A DNA stretch of 64,000 nt from Pseudonocardia benzenivorans CB1190 (GCF_000196675.2 NC_015312.1:2852001-2916000); one strand, 5' to 3'; positions 53,357-63,689 are shown, counted from the first letter of the stretch. The notes: generated by a model from the sequence alone, not told the origin. Numbers and translations are program-made.

Positions 53357-54346
53357 ATGTTGCGCAGCGTCGCCGCCCTCGTCCTCCCCGAGATGGCGGT
53401 CTTCGAGTTCGGCGTGATCTGCGAGGTTTTCGGCCTCGACCGCTCCGACGACGGGCTGCCCGTGCTCGACTTCCGGATCTGCGGTCCCGAGGCCGGCGTC
53501 GCGCTACGGACGACGTCGGGGGGCCGGCTCATCCCCGACCACGGGCTCGACGGGCTGCGCGGCGCCGATCTCGTCGCCGTCGGCGCCACCCGGCTGCGGG
53601 AGTTCCCCGACGAGGTCCTCGACGCGCTGCGCGCGGCCCACGCCGACGGCGCGACGATCCTGTCGGTGTGCTCGGGCGTCTTCGTCCTCGGGGCCGCGGG
53701 CCTGCTCGACGGGCGGCGCTGCTCGGTGCACTGGAACGCCGTCGACGAGCTGCGCGCCCGCCACCCGCTCGCGCAGGTCGACCCGGACGTCCTGTTCGTC
53801 GACGACGGCGACCTCGTCACCAGCGCAGGCACCGCCGCAGGCATCGACGCGTGCCTGCACCTGGTCCGGCGCGAGCTGGGCAGCGCCGTCGTCAACGGCA
53901 TCGCGCGCCGGATGGTCGTCCCCCCGCAGCGCGACGGCGGTCAGCGTCAGTACGTCGACCAGCCGGTCCCGGAGTGCACCATCGACACCCTGGCACCCGT
54001 CCTGGAGTGGATGCTGGAGAACATCGACCAGGACCACACCGTCGGCGCGCTCGCCGCCCGGGCGGGCATGTCGGGGCGCACCTTCGCCCGGCGGTTCGCC
54101 GCCGAGACCGGGACGACGCCCGTCCGCTGGCTGACGTTGCAGCGCGTCCTGCGGGCGCAGCGGTTGCTCGAGGACACCGACCTGTCGGTCGAGGAGATCG
54201 CCCGCGACACCGGCTTCGGCGGCGCCGCGCTGCTGCGGCACCACTTCCGCCGCCGCCTCGGCGTGGCGCCCGCGGACTACCGGCGTTCCTTCCGGGCGTG
54301 CGGGCCCGCGGAGGTCGCCGCCGGGTTGGCCTCGGCAGGGTCGTGA
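53357..54346 (+). CDS. GATase1-like AraC-family regulator (AdpA/FtrA type)
   Basis: A 329-residue regulator. A DJ-1/PfpI-like domain (about 1-170; ILSVCSGVFVLGAAGLLDGRRCSVHW keeps the nucleophile-elbow Cys) is followed by an AraC/XylS domain with two helix-turn-helices (HTVGALAARAGMSGRTFARRF and SVEEIARDTGFGGAALLRHHFRRR). This is the architecture of AdpA. It is shorter than Streptomyces AdpA, so I call the family, not the orthologue. AdpA-like sites upstream suggest autoregulation. Confidence 0.9.
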   Translation: MLRSVAALVLPEMAVFEFGVICEVFGLDRSDDGLPVLDFRICGPEAGVALRTTSGGRLIPDHGLDGLRGADLVAVGATRLREFPDEVLDALRAAHADGATILSVCSGVFVLGAAGLLDGRRCSVHWNAVDELRARHPLAQVDPDVLFVDDGDLVTSAGTAAGIDACLHLVRRELGSAVVNGIARRMVVPPQRDGGQRQYVDQPVPECTIDTLAPVLEWMLENIDQDHTVGALAARAGMSGRTFARRFAAETGTTPVRWLTLQRVLRAQRLLEDTDLSVEEIARDTGFGGAALLRHHFRRRLGVAPADYRRSFRACGPAEVAAGLASAGS

Positions 54347-54418
54347 CCTGCGGAGAAGCCCAGCAGAGTGGCGCGATCGATGTTCGCGGCGGCACCCGTC
54401 ATGTAGAAATAGCGCGGT

Positions 54419-54439
54419 GGCCGGGCCGTCCCCCCGGCC
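54419..54439 (+). promoter_or_regulatory. 5'-leader hairpin of fprA
   Basis: GGCCGGG-CCGTCCC-CCCGGCC forms a 7-bp stem ending just before the GAGGAG ribosome site of fprA. A possible promoter (TGTTCG at 54381, TAGAAA at 54404, 17 bases apart) lies upstream. The hairpin may tune translation. Confidence 0.35.
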
Positions 54440-54453
54440 TGCGAGGAGATCGA

Positions 54454-55824
54454 ATGACATCCGCCCAGCCGAGGGTCGCCGTGATCGGGGCAGGCCCGTC
54501 CGGCCTCTACGCCGCGGCCGCCCTGCTCGCCTCCGCATCGGAGACGGGCGTCGTCGTCGACGTGCTCGACCGTCTGCCCGCGCCGTACGGGCTGGTCCGC
54601 TACGGCGTCGCTCCCGACCACGTGAAGATGAAGTCGGTCATCCGGGTGCTGCAGCGCCCGTTCGACCCCGCAGAGGTCCATTTCCTCGGCAACGTCCCCG
54701 TCGGCCGTGACGACGGTGGGCTCCCGCTCGACGTGCTGCGCGAGCACTACCACGCGATCGTGTGGGCCACGGGCAGCTCCATCGACCGCGGCCTCGGCAT
54801 CCCCGGGGAGGAACTGGCCGGCAGCGTCGGCTCCGGGCAGGTCGTGAGCTGGTACTCCGGGCACCCCGACCACCTCGGGTCGGCGCCGCCGCTCGACCAT
54901 CCCGGGGTCGCCGTGGTCGGGGCCGGCAACGTCGCGCTCGACGTGGCCCGGGTGCTCGCCAAGAGCGCCGACGAGATGGCCGCCACCGACATCCCCGACA
55001 ACGTGCTCGCCGCCCTGCGCGAGAGCGCCGTGCGCGACGTGCACATCCTGATCCGGCGCGGGCCGCAGCACGTCAAGTTCACCCCGGCCGAGCTGCGCCA
55101 GATCGGCGAGCTCGCCCACGCCGACGTGGTCGTGCACGACGACGACCTGCTCGCGGGGGAGGGGCCCGACCGCACCGGCATCGACGACCGGCGCCAGCAC
55201 CAGAACCTCGACATGCTCACCGAGTGGGCGGCCGCCGACATCGAGGAGGGCCGGCCGCGCCGCATCCACCTGCGGTTCCTGCGCAGCCCGGTCCGCATCC
55301 TGGGTACCGCGGGCCGGGTGAGCGGGCTGGTCGTGGAGCGCAACGAGATCGTCGACGGCCGCGTCGTCGGGACCGGCGAGGAGGAGACGCTCGACGTCGG
55401 TCTCGTCGTGCGGGCCATCGGGTACTCGGCCGAGCCGATCCCCGGCCTGCCGTTCGACGAGCGTTCCGGCACCGTGCCCAACGAGGCCGGCCGCGTCGTG
55501 CAGGACGGGCATCCCGTCCCGGGTGCCTATGTCACCGGCTGGATCAAGCGCGGTCCCAGCGGGGTCATCGGCACCAACAAGGGCGATGCGGTCGAGACGG
55601 TCGAGAAGCTCCTGGAGGACCTGCCCGACCTGCCCGACCCGAAGGCGCCCGACCGGGAGGACCTCCTGGCCTCCCTGGCGGCCCACGGCATCGAGCCCGT
55701 GGACTGGACCGCGTGGCTGCGGCTCGACGCCGAGGAGGTTCGCCTCGGCGGCGTCCGCGGCGGCGCCGACCGGGTCAAGGTCGCAGAGCTCGCGGCCATG
55801 ATCGAGGCCTGCCGGGGCGCCTGA
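54454..55824 (+). CDS. fprA: Ferredoxin/adrenodoxin-type NADP+ reductase (FprA)
   Basis: A 456-residue FAD enzyme of the adrenodoxin-reductase type. The FAD fold is VAVIGAGPSGLYAAAALL, followed by PAPYGLVRYGVAPDHVKMKSV and the NADP fold VAVVGAGNVALDVARVLA. GWIKRGPSGVIGTNKGDA near the end is diagnostic. It passes electrons from NADPH to a ferredoxin and could support the P450 at 45 kb; no ferredoxin gene is adjacent. ATG 54454 follows GAGGAG. Confidence 0.93.
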   Translation: MTSAQPRVAVIGAGPSGLYAAAALLASASETGVVVDVLDRLPAPYGLVRYGVAPDHVKMKSVIRVLQRPFDPAEVHFLGNVPVGRDDGGLPLDVLREHYHAIVWATGSSIDRGLGIPGEELAGSVGSGQVVSWYSGHPDHLGSAPPLDHPGVAVVGAGNVALDVARVLAKSADEMAATDIPDNVLAALRESAVRDVHILIRRGPQHVKFTPAELRQIGELAHADVVVHDDDLLAGEGPDRTGIDDRRQHQNLDMLTEWAAADIEEGRPRRIHLRFLRSPVRILGTAGRVSGLVVERNEIVDGRVVGTGEEETLDVGLVVRAIGYSAEPIPGLPFDERSGTVPNEAGRVVQDGHPVPGAYVTGWIKRGPSGVIGTNKGDAVETVEKLLEDLPDLPDPKAPDREDLLASLAAHGIEPVDWTAWLRLDAEEVRLGGVRGGADRVKVAELAAMIEACRGA

Positions 55825-55829
55825 CCCGC

Positions 55830-55862
55830 CCGCCCCCGCACCGCGTGCCGGTGCGGCGGGCG
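55830..55862 (+). terminator. Hairpin after fprA
   Basis: CCGCACCG-CGTGC-CGGTGCGG (55836-55856) is a perfect 8-bp stem, extended imperfectly by flanking C-rich and G-rich bases, just after the fprA stop. Confidence 0.65.
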
Positions 55863-56009
55863 GCCGGAGCGGTCCGATCTCCGACCGGTCGGGTACGCGT
55901 GCCCGGTCCGGTGCTCGAGGCCCCCGCCGAGACGTTCCGGCGGGGACCTCGGCTCGCGCACGCGGTCCGGCCCGTCGAGTGGCCGGCACCGCGTGACGGT
56001 CCCGGGGGG

Positions 56010-56282
56010 TCAGGAGGGGTCGACGGCCAGCACCGACGGGTGCGCGCGCAGCCGGTCGGCGAACGCCGGGGCCTCCGCGTCGGTCATCGAGACCGTCGCG
56101 AACACGGAGCTGTAGGGGATCCCCTCCCGGACCTCGACGGAGAAGTCGCGGACGGGCAACCCGCAGTCGCGCAACGTCTCGGCTGCGGCGAGGGCGCCGG
56201 TGAGACCGCCGGAGACGACGATCTCGTAGCGGCGGTGCATGCGGAAACCGGGGGACGGGCGGCGGTCGTCGAGCAGGGTCAT
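56010..56282 (-). CDS. Hypothetical small protein, ACT/ferredoxin-like fold
   Basis: A 90-residue protein. After a short N-terminus, the pattern YEIVVSGGLTGALAAAETL, LPVRDFSVEVREGIPYSSVFATVSM and APAFADRLRAHPSVLAVDPS alternates strands and helices like a small ferredoxin-type or ACT-like domain. No motif gives a function. It is divergent from the GntR regulator across a 350-base region. Confidence 0.6.
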   Translation of the reverse strand: MTLLDDRRPSPGFRMHRRYEIVVSGGLTGALAAAETLRDCGLPVRDFSVEVREGIPYSSVFATVSMTDAEAPAFADRLRAHPSVLAVDPS

Positions 56283-56633
56283 CGGGGACTCCGGACGGGG
56301 TTCGCGGAAGCGGGAACCCGAGCCAGGTCTCGGAACGAGGGACGCCGCGCGGGTGGGCGGCGGAACGAGCGCGCAGGCGACCTGGCTAGCCGACGCGCGA
56401 GGCTACTACCTCAGCGCGCGGAGCGATGAACTCGTCGAGGCGCACGGACGTGACCGTAGCAACGCATCCCGCCGCGATCAACCTCGGCGGCCCTTCGCGT
56501 GTCCGGCGGCGTCGGATCGATGGTCTACGATCCGGTTCAACAGGTTTATTTGTCGTCCTGTTTCCGGGTTGGCCGGAGGACGGCCGCGGGACGGCGAGCG
56601 GTCGCCACGGATCGAGCTGCGGGAGGTCACTCG
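56283..56633. other. 351-bp divergent regulatory region with an inverted repeat
   Basis: No gene is recognised. The lower-GC stretch around 56535-56570 holds the inverted repeat AACAGG (56539-56544)/CCTGTT (56557-56562), set within an imperfect CCGG-ended longer palindrome. It is a likely operator of the GntR/FadR-type regulator that starts at 56634. Confidence 0.5.
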
Positions 56634-57419
56634 GTGACGGCGGAGGACAGCGCCGGGAACGGCGCCGGGTCGCCTGTCGGCCGGCAGCTGCGGGTCCCCA
56701 AGATGGCCGAGCTCGTCGCCGGACACCTGCGCCGGCAGATCATCCGTGGTGAGCTGGCCGCGGGCGACGCGCTGCCGTCGGAGGCCGCGCTCATGGAGCA
56801 GTTCCAGGTCTCGCGCCCGACGCTGCGGGAGGCGTTCCGCGTCCTGGAGTCGGAGTCGCTCATCAGCGTGCGCCGCGGCGCCCACGGGGGCGCGCGCGTC
56901 CAGGTGCCCGACGCCGACGTCGCCGCGCGCTACGCGGGGTTCATCCTCGAGTACCGTGGCACCACGCTGGAGGACGTCTACGACGCCCGGCTCGTCCTCG
57001 AGCCGCCCTGCGTGGCCCTGCTGGCCGAGCGCCGCACCGAGCAGGACGTGGCGCGGCTGCGTGAGGCCCTCACGGCGCACGACGCGGTCCGCGACGACCA
57101 CGACCGCACCATCCGGACCCACATGGCGTTCCACACGCTCCTGACCGAACTCACCCGCAACCAGACGCTGCAGGTCCTGATCGGGATGATCGACCACATC
57201 ATCGCGCTGGCGAACTGGTCGCACGTGTCCAGCGACGCCGGGACCCCGGCCCACCTGCGGGCCATCCGCCGCGGCCTGCGGGCCCACCACCTCGTCGTGG
57301 ACTACATCGAGGCGCGCGACGCGGTCGCCGCGGAGGCGTTGTGGCGCAAGCACCTGGAGGAGGCGCGCGACTACCTGTTGCGCGCGGACGTCCGGACGGT
57401 CCTGGACCTGCTCGGCTGA
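56634..57419 (+). CDS. GntR-family regulator, FadR (FCD) subgroup
   Basis: A 261-residue regulator. The GntR winged helix (about residues 25-90; IIRGELAAGDALPSEAALMEQFQVSRPTLREAFRVLES) is followed by the all-helical FCD ligand domain with metal-type His residues (MAFHTLLTEL, ARDAVAAEALWRKHLEEAR). The target is unknown. GTG 56634 follows GGGAGG at 7 bases. The palindrome upstream suggests self-control. Confidence 0.87.
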   Translation: MTAEDSAGNGAGSPVGRQLRVPKMAELVAGHLRRQIIRGELAAGDALPSEAALMEQFQVSRPTLREAFRVLESESLISVRRGAHGGARVQVPDADVAARYAGFILEYRGTTLEDVYDARLVLEPPCVALLAERRTEQDVARLREALTAHDAVRDDHDRTIRTHMAFHTLLTELTRNQTLQVLIGMIDHIIALANWSHVSSDAGTPAHLRAIRRGLRAHHLVVDYIEARDAVAAEALWRKHLEEARDYLLRADVRTVLDLLG

Positions 57420-57477
57420 CCCGGCCGGGGCGCCCCCGCCCGGCCCGCCGGGGCCTGCCCGGCCGCCGAGCCCGCTC

Positions 57478-57526
57478 ACGACGAAGGCCCCGTCCGAACG
57501 TGTCCGTTCGGGCGGGGCCTCGTCGT
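57478..57526. terminator. Strong bidirectional terminator between the GntR gene and qcrB
   Basis: Arms of about 22 bases (starting ACGACGAAGGCCCCG and ending CGGGGCCTCGTCGT) enclose a TGTC loop with only a few unpaired bases. It separates convergent genes. Confidence 0.85.
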
Positions 57527-57543
57527 CTGTCCGGTGACCGGAG

Positions 57544-59229
57544 CTAGTCGGTCGTGTCCTTCGGCCGACCGGCGTCGGGACGACCGGCCAGTGCCGGCGC
57601 CTCCGACCGCTGCTCGATGGCCTCGAGCTCGGCGTGGTGGGCCTCCGCGCGGGCCCTGGCCAGCGCGACGGTCTCCTCGACCGGGTCCGGGGTGAGCAGC
57701 GACCCGGGGACCGCCTCACCCGCCGACCCCAGCTGGTTCATCCGCTTGGGCACCGCCGCGCCCTGGTAGGCCAGCGGGATGGCGTGCCCGTGCGAGTCGA
57801 CACCGGCCAGCGGCTGGTGCACCTCGATGAACTCGCCGTGCGGCAGCCGCTTGATGATGCCGGTCTCGATGCCGTGCTCGAGGACCGCGCGGTCGGACCG
57901 CTGCAGGCCGATGCAGATCCGGTAGGTGACCCAGTAGGCGATCGGCGGGACCACCAGCAAGCCGAGGCGCCCGGCCCAGGTCGTCGCGTTGAGCGAGACG
58001 TGGAAGAAGTAGGCGATCCAGTCGTTGACGCCCGAGAGCACCAGCCAGCCGTAGAAGGCGATGGCCATGACGCCCAGCGAGGTGCGGACCGGCGCGTCGC
58101 GCGGGCGCTGCAGCAGGTTGTGCAGGGCGTTGTCCTTGGTGAACCGCCGCTCGATCGCGGGGTAGATCGCCGCGACGACGAAGGGCAGCGGCAGGAACGC
58201 CGCCGTGCCCCAGAACGCCGCGGGCACCGTGTAGTTCCCCAGGTACAGCTCCCACGGCGGGAAGATGCGCGCCATGCCCTCGGTGAACAGCACGTACCAG
58301 TCGGGCTGCGAGCCCGCCGAGATGTGCGACGGGTCGTAGGGGCCGAAGTTCCAGATCGGGTTGATCTGGAACAGGCCCGCCATCAGCCCGATGACGCCGA
58401 CGGTGACGGCGAAGAACGCGCCACCCTTCGCGGCGAACGTCGGCAGGATGCGGACGCCGACGACGTTGTGCTCGGTGCGGCCGGGGCCGGGGAACTGCGT
58501 GTGCTTCTGGTACCAGACCAGGCCGACGTGCACGGCGATGAGCGCGAGCAGGATCCCCGGGATCAGCAGCACGTGCAGGATGTAGAAGCGCGGGATGATC
58601 TCGGTGCCCGGGAACTCGCCGCCGAAGAGCAGCCACTGCAGCCACGTGCCGATGATCGGCGCCGTCATCGTGATGCCGGACATGATCCGCAGGCCGGTAC
58701 CCGACAGCAGGTCGTCGGGGAGCGAGTAGCCGGTCAGGCCCTCGAAGAAGCCCAGCAGGATCAGCAGCACGCCGATCAGCCAGTTCGTCTCCCGCGGCTT
58801 GCGGAAGGCACCGGTGAAGAACGTGCGGAACATGTGCACGAGCATCGCGGCCATGAACAGCAGCGCGGCCCAGTGGTGCACCTGCCGCACGAACAGCCCG
58901 CCGCGCACGTCCATGGAGATCGTGACGGTGCTCTCGAACGCCTTCGACATGTGCACGCCGCGCAGGTTGTCGAACGCGCCGTTGTAGGTGACCTCGGTCA
59001 TCGACGGGTCGAAGAACAGCGCCAGGTACGTGCCCGACAGCAGGAGCACGATGAAGCTGTACAGCGCGATCTCACCGAGCATGAACGACCAGTGCGTCGG
59101 GAAGACCTTGTTGAACTGCTTGCGCAGCCCCGCCGCCGGGTGGAACCGCTGGTCCAGCTCGTCGAGTGCCACCCCGGCCCTGGCCTGCAGTCCGCCGGAG
59201 GAGGTGGTGGGCGTCGTGATCGAACTCAT
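57544..59229 (-). CDS. qcrB: Cytochrome bc1 complex cytochrome b subunit QcrB
   Basis: The membrane quinol-oxidising subunit of the actinobacterial bc1-aa3 supercomplex, 561 residues with about eight helices. Haem-ligand histidines lie in [21 protein letters not shown] and in the later [26 protein letters not shown] is the PEWY-type Qo-site motif, here PPWE. A long cytoplasmic C-terminus of about 120 residues is typical of actinobacteria. It overlaps qcrA by four bases. Confidence 0.96.
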   Translation of the reverse strand: MSSITTPTTSSGGLQARAGVALDELDQRFHPAAGLRKQFNKVFPTHWSFMLGEIALYSFIVLLLSGTYLALFFDPSMTEVTYNGAFDNLRGVHMSKAFESTVTISMDVRGGLFVRQVHHWAALLFMAAMLVHMFRTFFTGAFRKPRETNWLIGVLLILLGFFEGLTGYSLPDDLLSGTGLRIMSGITMTAPIIGTWLQWLLFGGEFPGTEIIPRFYILHVLLIPGILLALIAVHVGLVWYQKHTQFPGPGRTEHNVVGVRILPTFAAKGGAFFAVTVGVIGLMAGLFQINPIWNFGPYDPSHISAGSQPDWYVLFTEGMARIFPPWELYLGNYTVPAAFWGTAAFLPLPFVVAAIYPAIERRFTKDNALHNLLQRPRDAPVRTSLGVMAIAFYGWLVLSGVNDWIAYFFHVSLNATTWAGRLGLLVVPPIAYWVTYRICIGLQRSDRAVLEHGIETGIIKRLPHGEFIEVHQPLAGVDSHGHAIPLAYQGAAVPKRMNQLGSAGEAVPGSLLTPDPVEETVALARARAEAHHAELEAIEQRSEAPALAGRPDAGRPKDTTD

Positions 59230-60362
59230 GATCTGCGCTCCCAGAATGCGGGGCCGACGGCTTCGTGGAAGTCACTCGTGGCGATGAAGTAGCCCTCGTC
59301 GTCCACCGTGATCGGCAGCTGCGGCAGCGCCCGGGTGGCCGGCCCGAACACAGGGCGAGCGTACTCCGTGGCCAGGAACTGCGACTGGTGACAAGGGCAG
59401 AGGATGCGGTTGTCCTGCGCCTCGTACAGCGAGGTCGGGCAGCCCAGGTGCGTGCAGATCTTCGAGAAGGCGTAGTAGTCGCCGTAGTTGAAGTTCTCCT
59501 GGCCCGCGCGCTTGACGACCTTCGTGCCCGGCCGCAGGCGGATCAGCATGACGGGCGCGTCGCCGGCCTTCTGCGCCTTGAGCAGCGCCTCCTCGTCGTG
59601 CTGCTCGGAGAGCCGGTACGGGAACACCGTCTGCATCGAGCCCGGCTCCATGTCCTCGGGCCGGACACGCCGGATGTCCTCGAGGTCGCCGGTGTCGGCG
59701 CGCATGTAGACCGTCTCGCCGTTGGTCGACTTCCAGCCCGTGATCCACAGCGGCGAGTTCGGGCCGTCCTTCCACGGGTTGCGGATCAGCGGGCCGATGG
59801 CCGCGATCCCAAGCCCGATGCCGAACAGGCCCGCCGCCGCGCCGGCCGACCGCTTGATGACGGTCCGCCGGGCGATCGTGGTGTCCTTGCCGGCCGCCGC
59901 GAGCTGGGCCATCACGGTCCTGCGGGCGACCTCGTCGGACGGGCCGTCGTGGCGCTGCTGGACCGAGACCTCGCTCGGGAAGAACTTCTTGACGTAGGAG
60001 ATCACGCCGATACCCAGCGCCAGCACGGCGAGGCCGAACGTGACGCCGACGACCGGGGTGTAGAGCGAGTACATCCGGTAGCCGGGCTGGTCTGGCGCGA
60101 CGTACTCGTGCGGCCACCAGATGAACGCGATCACGAACGCCAGTGCCGAGAGCGCCGACAGCGTGAACCAGCCGGCGACGGCGCGCTCCGCGCGCTTCTC
60201 CGCCCGCGTCCCCGGAACGGGGAACTTGGGCGCGTTGTGCTGGACGTCGACGTCGTCGAGGTCACCGGCGAGCCGCGCGAGCTGCTCGGGCGTCATCTCC
60301 TCGAGCTCCGCCGCCGTGGGGGCGGACGTGACGCCGCCCTCACCCGTCGTAGCGCCACTCAT
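59226..60362 (-). CDS. qcrA: Cytochrome bc1 complex Rieske iron-sulfur subunit QcrA
   Basis: A 378-residue protein with three N-terminal membrane helices, as in mycobacterial QcrA. The extracytoplasmic Rieske domain has its [2Fe-2S] ligands in CTHLGCPTS and CPCHQSQF. It carries electrons from quinol to cytochrome cc. The ATG at 60362 overlaps the qcrC stop (ATGA), so I prefer it over the GTG at 60380. Confidence 0.96.
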   Translation of the reverse strand: MSGATTGEGGVTSAPTAAELEEMTPEQLARLAGDLDDVDVQHNAPKFPVPGTRAEKRAERAVAGWFTLSALSALAFVIAFIWWPHEYVAPDQPGYRMYSLYTPVVGVTFGLAVLALGIGVISYVKKFFPSEVSVQQRHDGPSDEVARRTVMAQLAAAGKDTTIARRTVIKRSAGAAAGLFGIGLGIAAIGPLIRNPWKDGPNSPLWITGWKSTNGETVYMRADTGDLEDIRRVRPEDMEPGSMQTVFPYRLSEQHDEEALLKAQKAGDAPVMLIRLRPGTKVVKRAGQENFNYGDYYAFSKICTHLGCPTSLYEAQDNRILCPCHQSQFLATEYARPVFGPATRALPQLPITVDDEGYFIATSDFHEAVGPAFWERRS

Positions 60363-61219
60363 TGCTTGGCTCCCAACCACATTGCGAAACCGACGATCGC
60401 GGCCAGGCCGACGACGAAGGCGATCACGCCCTCCGAGGTCGGGCCGATGCCGCCGAGCCCGGAACCACCCACGTCGTTGTTGCCGTCACTGACGGACTTG
60501 ATGTAGGCGATGATGTCCTTCTTCTCCTGCGGCGAGAGCTGCGCGTCGGAGAACTTGGGCATGTTCTGCGGCCCCGTGAGCATGGCCGCGTAGATCTGGT
60601 CCTCGTTGGCCGGGTCGAGCGACGGCGCGAACTTGCCGGAGGACAGGGCGCCACCGCGGCCGGTGAAGTTGTGGCACGAGGCGCAGTTGAGCCGGAACAG
60701 CTCGCCGCCACGGGCCGGGTCGTCGCCGCGCAGCGCCTCGCCGGTGGCCGCGGGGAGCTGCGGACCGCCACCGTTGGCCTGCACGAACGCGCCCAGGGCC
60801 GCCAGGTTGTCGGCGCCCTCCTGCGTGTGCGGGTCGAACGTCTGCGTCGGAGGCTTGCGCATCGCCTGCGCCTCCTGGCGGGCGAGCGGCATGCGGCCGG
60901 AGGAGACCTGGAAGTAGACCGCGGCGTCGCCCACGCCGACCAGGCTCGGGCCGCGGTCCTGCACACCCTGCAGGTTCGCGCCGTGGCACGTGATGCAGGC
61001 GTTGTTGTAGAGGTCCTGGCCCTTCGCGATCGTCGCGGCGTCCGCCGCCTGCGCGACCGCGGTCTGCGGGGCCGGCTCGACGACCGAGTACAGGGCGCCG
61101 ACCGACAGCAGCCCGATACCCAGCGCGAGTGCTCCGGCGAGCCGGCGCCGCACCTTGCCGTGCGGTCGTCGGCCGCGGCGGGACCGCGGCTCAGGTGGTG
61201 TGGTGGTCGTGGGTTCCAT
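60359..61219 (-). CDS. qcrC: Cytochrome bc1 complex dihaem cytochrome c subunit QcrC
   Basis: A 286-residue dihaem c-type cytochrome that wires bc1 directly to the aa3 oxidase. It has an N-terminal anchor helix, haem motifs CITCH and CASCH, and a C-terminal membrane helix ([20 protein letters not shown]). Actinobacteria use it in place of a soluble cytochrome c. It is the first gene of qcrCAB and lies 50 bases after ctaE. Confidence 0.96.
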   Translation of the reverse strand: MEPTTTTPPEPRSRRGRRPHGKVRRRLAGALALGIGLLSVGALYSVVEPAPQTAVAQAADAATIAKGQDLYNNACITCHGANLQGVQDRGPSLVGVGDAAVYFQVSSGRMPLARQEAQAMRKPPTQTFDPHTQEGADNLAALGAFVQANGGGPQLPAATGEALRGDDPARGGELFRLNCASCHNFTGRGGALSSGKFAPSLDPANEDQIYAAMLTGPQNMPKFSDAQLSPQEKKDIIAYIKSVSDGNNDVGGSGLGGIGPTSEGVIAFVVGLAAIVGFAMWLGAKQ

Positions 61220-61271
61220 CGTCGGCGTCGTCCAACCCTCGCGTCGTTTTCGGGGCGCTTGCGCTGCAGGC

Positions 61272-61874
61272 CTAGCGGATGAAGTAGATGACGGCGAACA
61301 GGCCCACCCAGACGACGTCGACGAAGTGCCAGTAGTACGACACGACGATCGCCGCGGTGGCCTGGGCCGGTGTGAACTTGCTGAGCTTGGTGCGGATGAG
61401 CAGGTAGACGAACGCCACCAGCCCGCCGGTGACGTGCAGGGCGTGGAAGCCCGTCGCGAGGTAGAAGACCGTGCCGTAGGCGCTGGACGCGATCGTCGTG
61501 TGGTGCTCGAAGATCAGCGTGCGGTACTCGTTGGCCTGCCCGAGGACGAACAGCGCGCCCATGATCAACGTGAGCAGGTACCAGCGGCGCAGCCCGAACA
61601 CGTCGCCGCGCTCGGCCGCGAAGACACCGAACTGGCACGTGAACGACGACGCGACCAGCACGATGGTCACGACGAGCGCGTACGGCACGTCCAGCTCGGT
61701 GGGCGGCGGCGGCCACTCGCCGACGTTCTGGGCCCGCGCGGTGAAGTAGATCGAGAACAGCCCGGCGAAGAACATCAGCTCGCTGGACAGCCAGACGATG
61801 GTGCCGATGCTGACCAGGTTCGGGCGGTTCAGCGAGTGGATCCGCGCGCTGATGTTGGGGGCGGCTGTCGTCAC
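61272..61874 (-). CDS. ctaE: Cytochrome c oxidase subunit III CtaE
   Basis: The third core subunit of the aa3 oxidase, 200 residues with five helices (for example [21 protein letters not shown] and the last [22 protein letters not shown]). The order ctaE-qcrC-qcrA-qcrB is the standard actinobacterial one. The start is GTG 61874. It is divergent from the pseudo-receiver gene and trpD. Confidence 0.95.
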   Translation of the reverse strand: MTTAAPNISARIHSLNRPNLVSIGTIVWLSSELMFFAGLFSIYFTARAQNVGEWPPPPTELDVPYALVVTIVLVASSFTCQFGVFAAERGDVFGLRRWYLLTLIMGALFVLGQANEYRTLIFEHHTTIASSAYGTVFYLATGFHALHVTGGLVAFVYLLIRTKLSKFTPAQATAAIVVSYYWHFVDVVWVGLFAVIYFIR

Positions 61875-62072
61875 CGGGGCATTATGACCCCACCCGAACT
61901 TCTACAGCCTGTCGGGGGACCAGGGAGCTGCGTCACTTCCCGGGCGGCGATCCTCCGGGGTGGCAACGCGGAACGGCCCGGCGTGGTTCCCGGGCCGGTG
62001 GAGGCGCTGGTCGGGGCCTCGGCGCAGCCGGCCACCGCGCGCGCACGAGGGGGTGTGACCGCGCCCATTACG

Positions 62073-62531
62073 ATGTCGCCCGTGACCAGCCCCGCGCCCC
62101 GCGACGCCGGATCGGCGTCCGAGCCCCTCAGCCAGCTGAACGTCCTCGTCTTCAGCCACCGCCCGGAGGTACGGGAGGGGATCGTGACGGCCGTGGGCCG
62201 CCGCCCGGCCCCCGATCTCGGCCGGGTCACCTTCATCGAGGTGGGTGGGGTCGCGGACGTGCTCGCGGCGTGCGACGCCGGCGGGCTCGACCTCGTCGTC
62301 CTCGACGGCGAGGCCCAGCCGACCGGGGGCATGGGTCTGTCCCGCCAGCTCAAGAACGAGATCACCGACTGCCCGCCTATCGTGGTGACCGTCCGCCGCC
62401 GCGACGACCGGTGGCTGGCCACCTGGTCGCAGGCCGACGCGGTGCTCGTGCACCCCCTCGACCCGCTGACCGCGGCCGAGACCGTCGTCGACGTCCTGCG
62501 GCGCACCGCGGACGTCGCCGTGCGTGGCTGA
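62073..62531 (+). CDS. Receiver-like domain protein without output domain (pseudo-receiver)
   Basis: A 152-residue protein whose body (LNVLVFSHRPEVREGIVTAVG, DLVVLDGEAQPTGGMGLSRQL, DAVLVHPLDPLTAAETVVDVL) follows the alternating fold of a response-regulator receiver. The acidic pair after strand 1 is replaced (SHRPE) and the conserved Lys is not evident, although LDGEA keeps the acceptor-position Asp. No DNA-binding domain follows. It overlaps trpD by 8 bases. The start may instead be GTG 62082 or 62055. Confidence 0.7.
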   Translation: MSPVTSPAPRDAGSASEPLSQLNVLVFSHRPEVREGIVTAVGRRPAPDLGRVTFIEVGGVADVLAACDAGGLDLVVLDGEAQPTGGMGLSRQLKNEITDCPPIVVTVRRRDDRWLATWSQADAVLVHPLDPLTAAETVVDVLRRTADVAVRG

Positions 62532-63636
62532 CGTGGCCGCCGCCCCCGGCTCCGGCTCCGCGTCCGGCTCCGGCACCGGCGAGGCCCGCAGCTGGCCGCG
62601 GCTGCTGGCCAGCCTCATCGCGGGCCGCGACCTGGAGACCGCCGACACGGCCTGGATCATGGACCGGGTGCTGTCGGAGGAGGCGACGGCGGCACAGCTC
62701 GCCGGCTTCCTCGTCGGCCTGCGGGCCAAGGGGGAGACGGCGGCCGAGATCGCCGGGCTCGCCGAGGCGATGCTGGCCAGGGCGTCGCGCGTCACCGTCA
62801 GCGGGCCCGCGGTCGACATCGTCGGGACCGGCGGGGACCAGGCGCACACCGTCAACATCTCCACGATGGCGGCGGTGGTGGTCGCGGCGGCGGGCATCCC
62901 CGTCGTCAAGCACGGCAACCGGGCGGCGACGTCGAAGTGCGGCGCGGCCGACCTGCTGCAGGAGGTCGGCGTGGCGATCGCGCTGCCGGCCGCGCAGGTC
63001 GAGGCGTGCGTCGCCGAGGTCGGCATCGGGTTCTGCTTCGCGCCGGTCTTCCATCCCGCCATGCGGCACACCGCGGGTCCGCGCGCCGAGCTCGGGGTGC
63101 CGACGGCGATGAACGTCCTGGGGCCGCTGACCAACCCGGCGCAGCCGCCGTCGGGCCTGGTGGGCTGCGCCGACGCGCGGCTCGCGCCCGTGCTGGCCGA
63201 GGTGTTCGCCTCGCGGGGGATGTCGGTGTTCGTGGTGCGCGGCGACGACGGCCTCGACGAGCTGACCACGACCACCACCTCGACGGTGTGGGCGGCTGGA
63301 CCCGACGGGGTGCGGGCCACGTCGGTCGACCCGGCCGCGCTGGGTGTCGCGCCCGCGACGCGCGAGGACCTGCGAGGTGGCGACGCCGCGTTCAACGCCG
63401 CGGCCTGCCACGCGCTGCTCGCGGGCAAGCACGGCCCGCACCGCGACGCGGTGCTGCTCAACGCGGCGGGGGCGCTGGTCGCCGCGGGTGCGGTCGCGGC
63501 CGACGGACCCGACCTGCACGCACCGATGGCGGTGGCACTGGAGCGCGCGGCCGCGGCGATCGACTCCGGCGCGGCCGCGGACCTGCTGGCCCGGTGGGCG
63601 GAGTTCTCGACCCGGCTGGCGCCCCGCCCGGCCTGA
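62524..63636 (+). CDS. trpD: Anthranilate phosphoribosyltransferase TrpD
   Basis: TrpD joins anthranilate and phosphoribosyl pyrophosphate in tryptophan synthesis. The 370 residues hold VDIVGTGGDQAHTVNIST (PRPP binding), KHGNRAATSKCGAADLLQEVG and MNVLGPLTNPA. It is the only trp gene here; being alone next to ctaE is the actinobacterial arrangement also seen in mycobacteria. GTG 62524 overlaps the upstream gene. A Ser/Gly-rich N-terminal extension of about 20 residues precedes the domain. Confidence 0.96.
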   Translation: MADVAAAPGSGSASGSGTGEARSWPRLLASLIAGRDLETADTAWIMDRVLSEEATAAQLAGFLVGLRAKGETAAEIAGLAEAMLARASRVTVSGPAVDIVGTGGDQAHTVNISTMAAVVVAAAGIPVVKHGNRAATSKCGAADLLQEVGVAIALPAAQVEACVAEVGIGFCFAPVFHPAMRHTAGPRAELGVPTAMNVLGPLTNPAQPPSGLVGCADARLAPVLAEVFASRGMSVFVVRGDDGLDELTTTTTSTVWAAGPDGVRATSVDPAALGVAPATREDLRGGDAAFNAAACHALLAGKHGPHRDAVLLNAAGALVAAGAVAADGPDLHAPMAVALERAAAAIDSGAAADLLARWAEFSTRLAPRPA

Positions 63637-63648
63637 CGACGGCGCGGT

Positions 63649-63671
63649 CCGGGACGGGTGCCCCGTCCCGG
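63649..63671. terminator. Bidirectional hairpin after trpD
   Basis: CCGGGACGGG-TGC-CCCGTCCCGG is a perfect 10-bp stem with a 3-base loop between convergent trpD and the Lrp-type gene. Confidence 0.8.
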
Positions 63672-63689
63672 GGCCGCGGCGCGGCGGGC

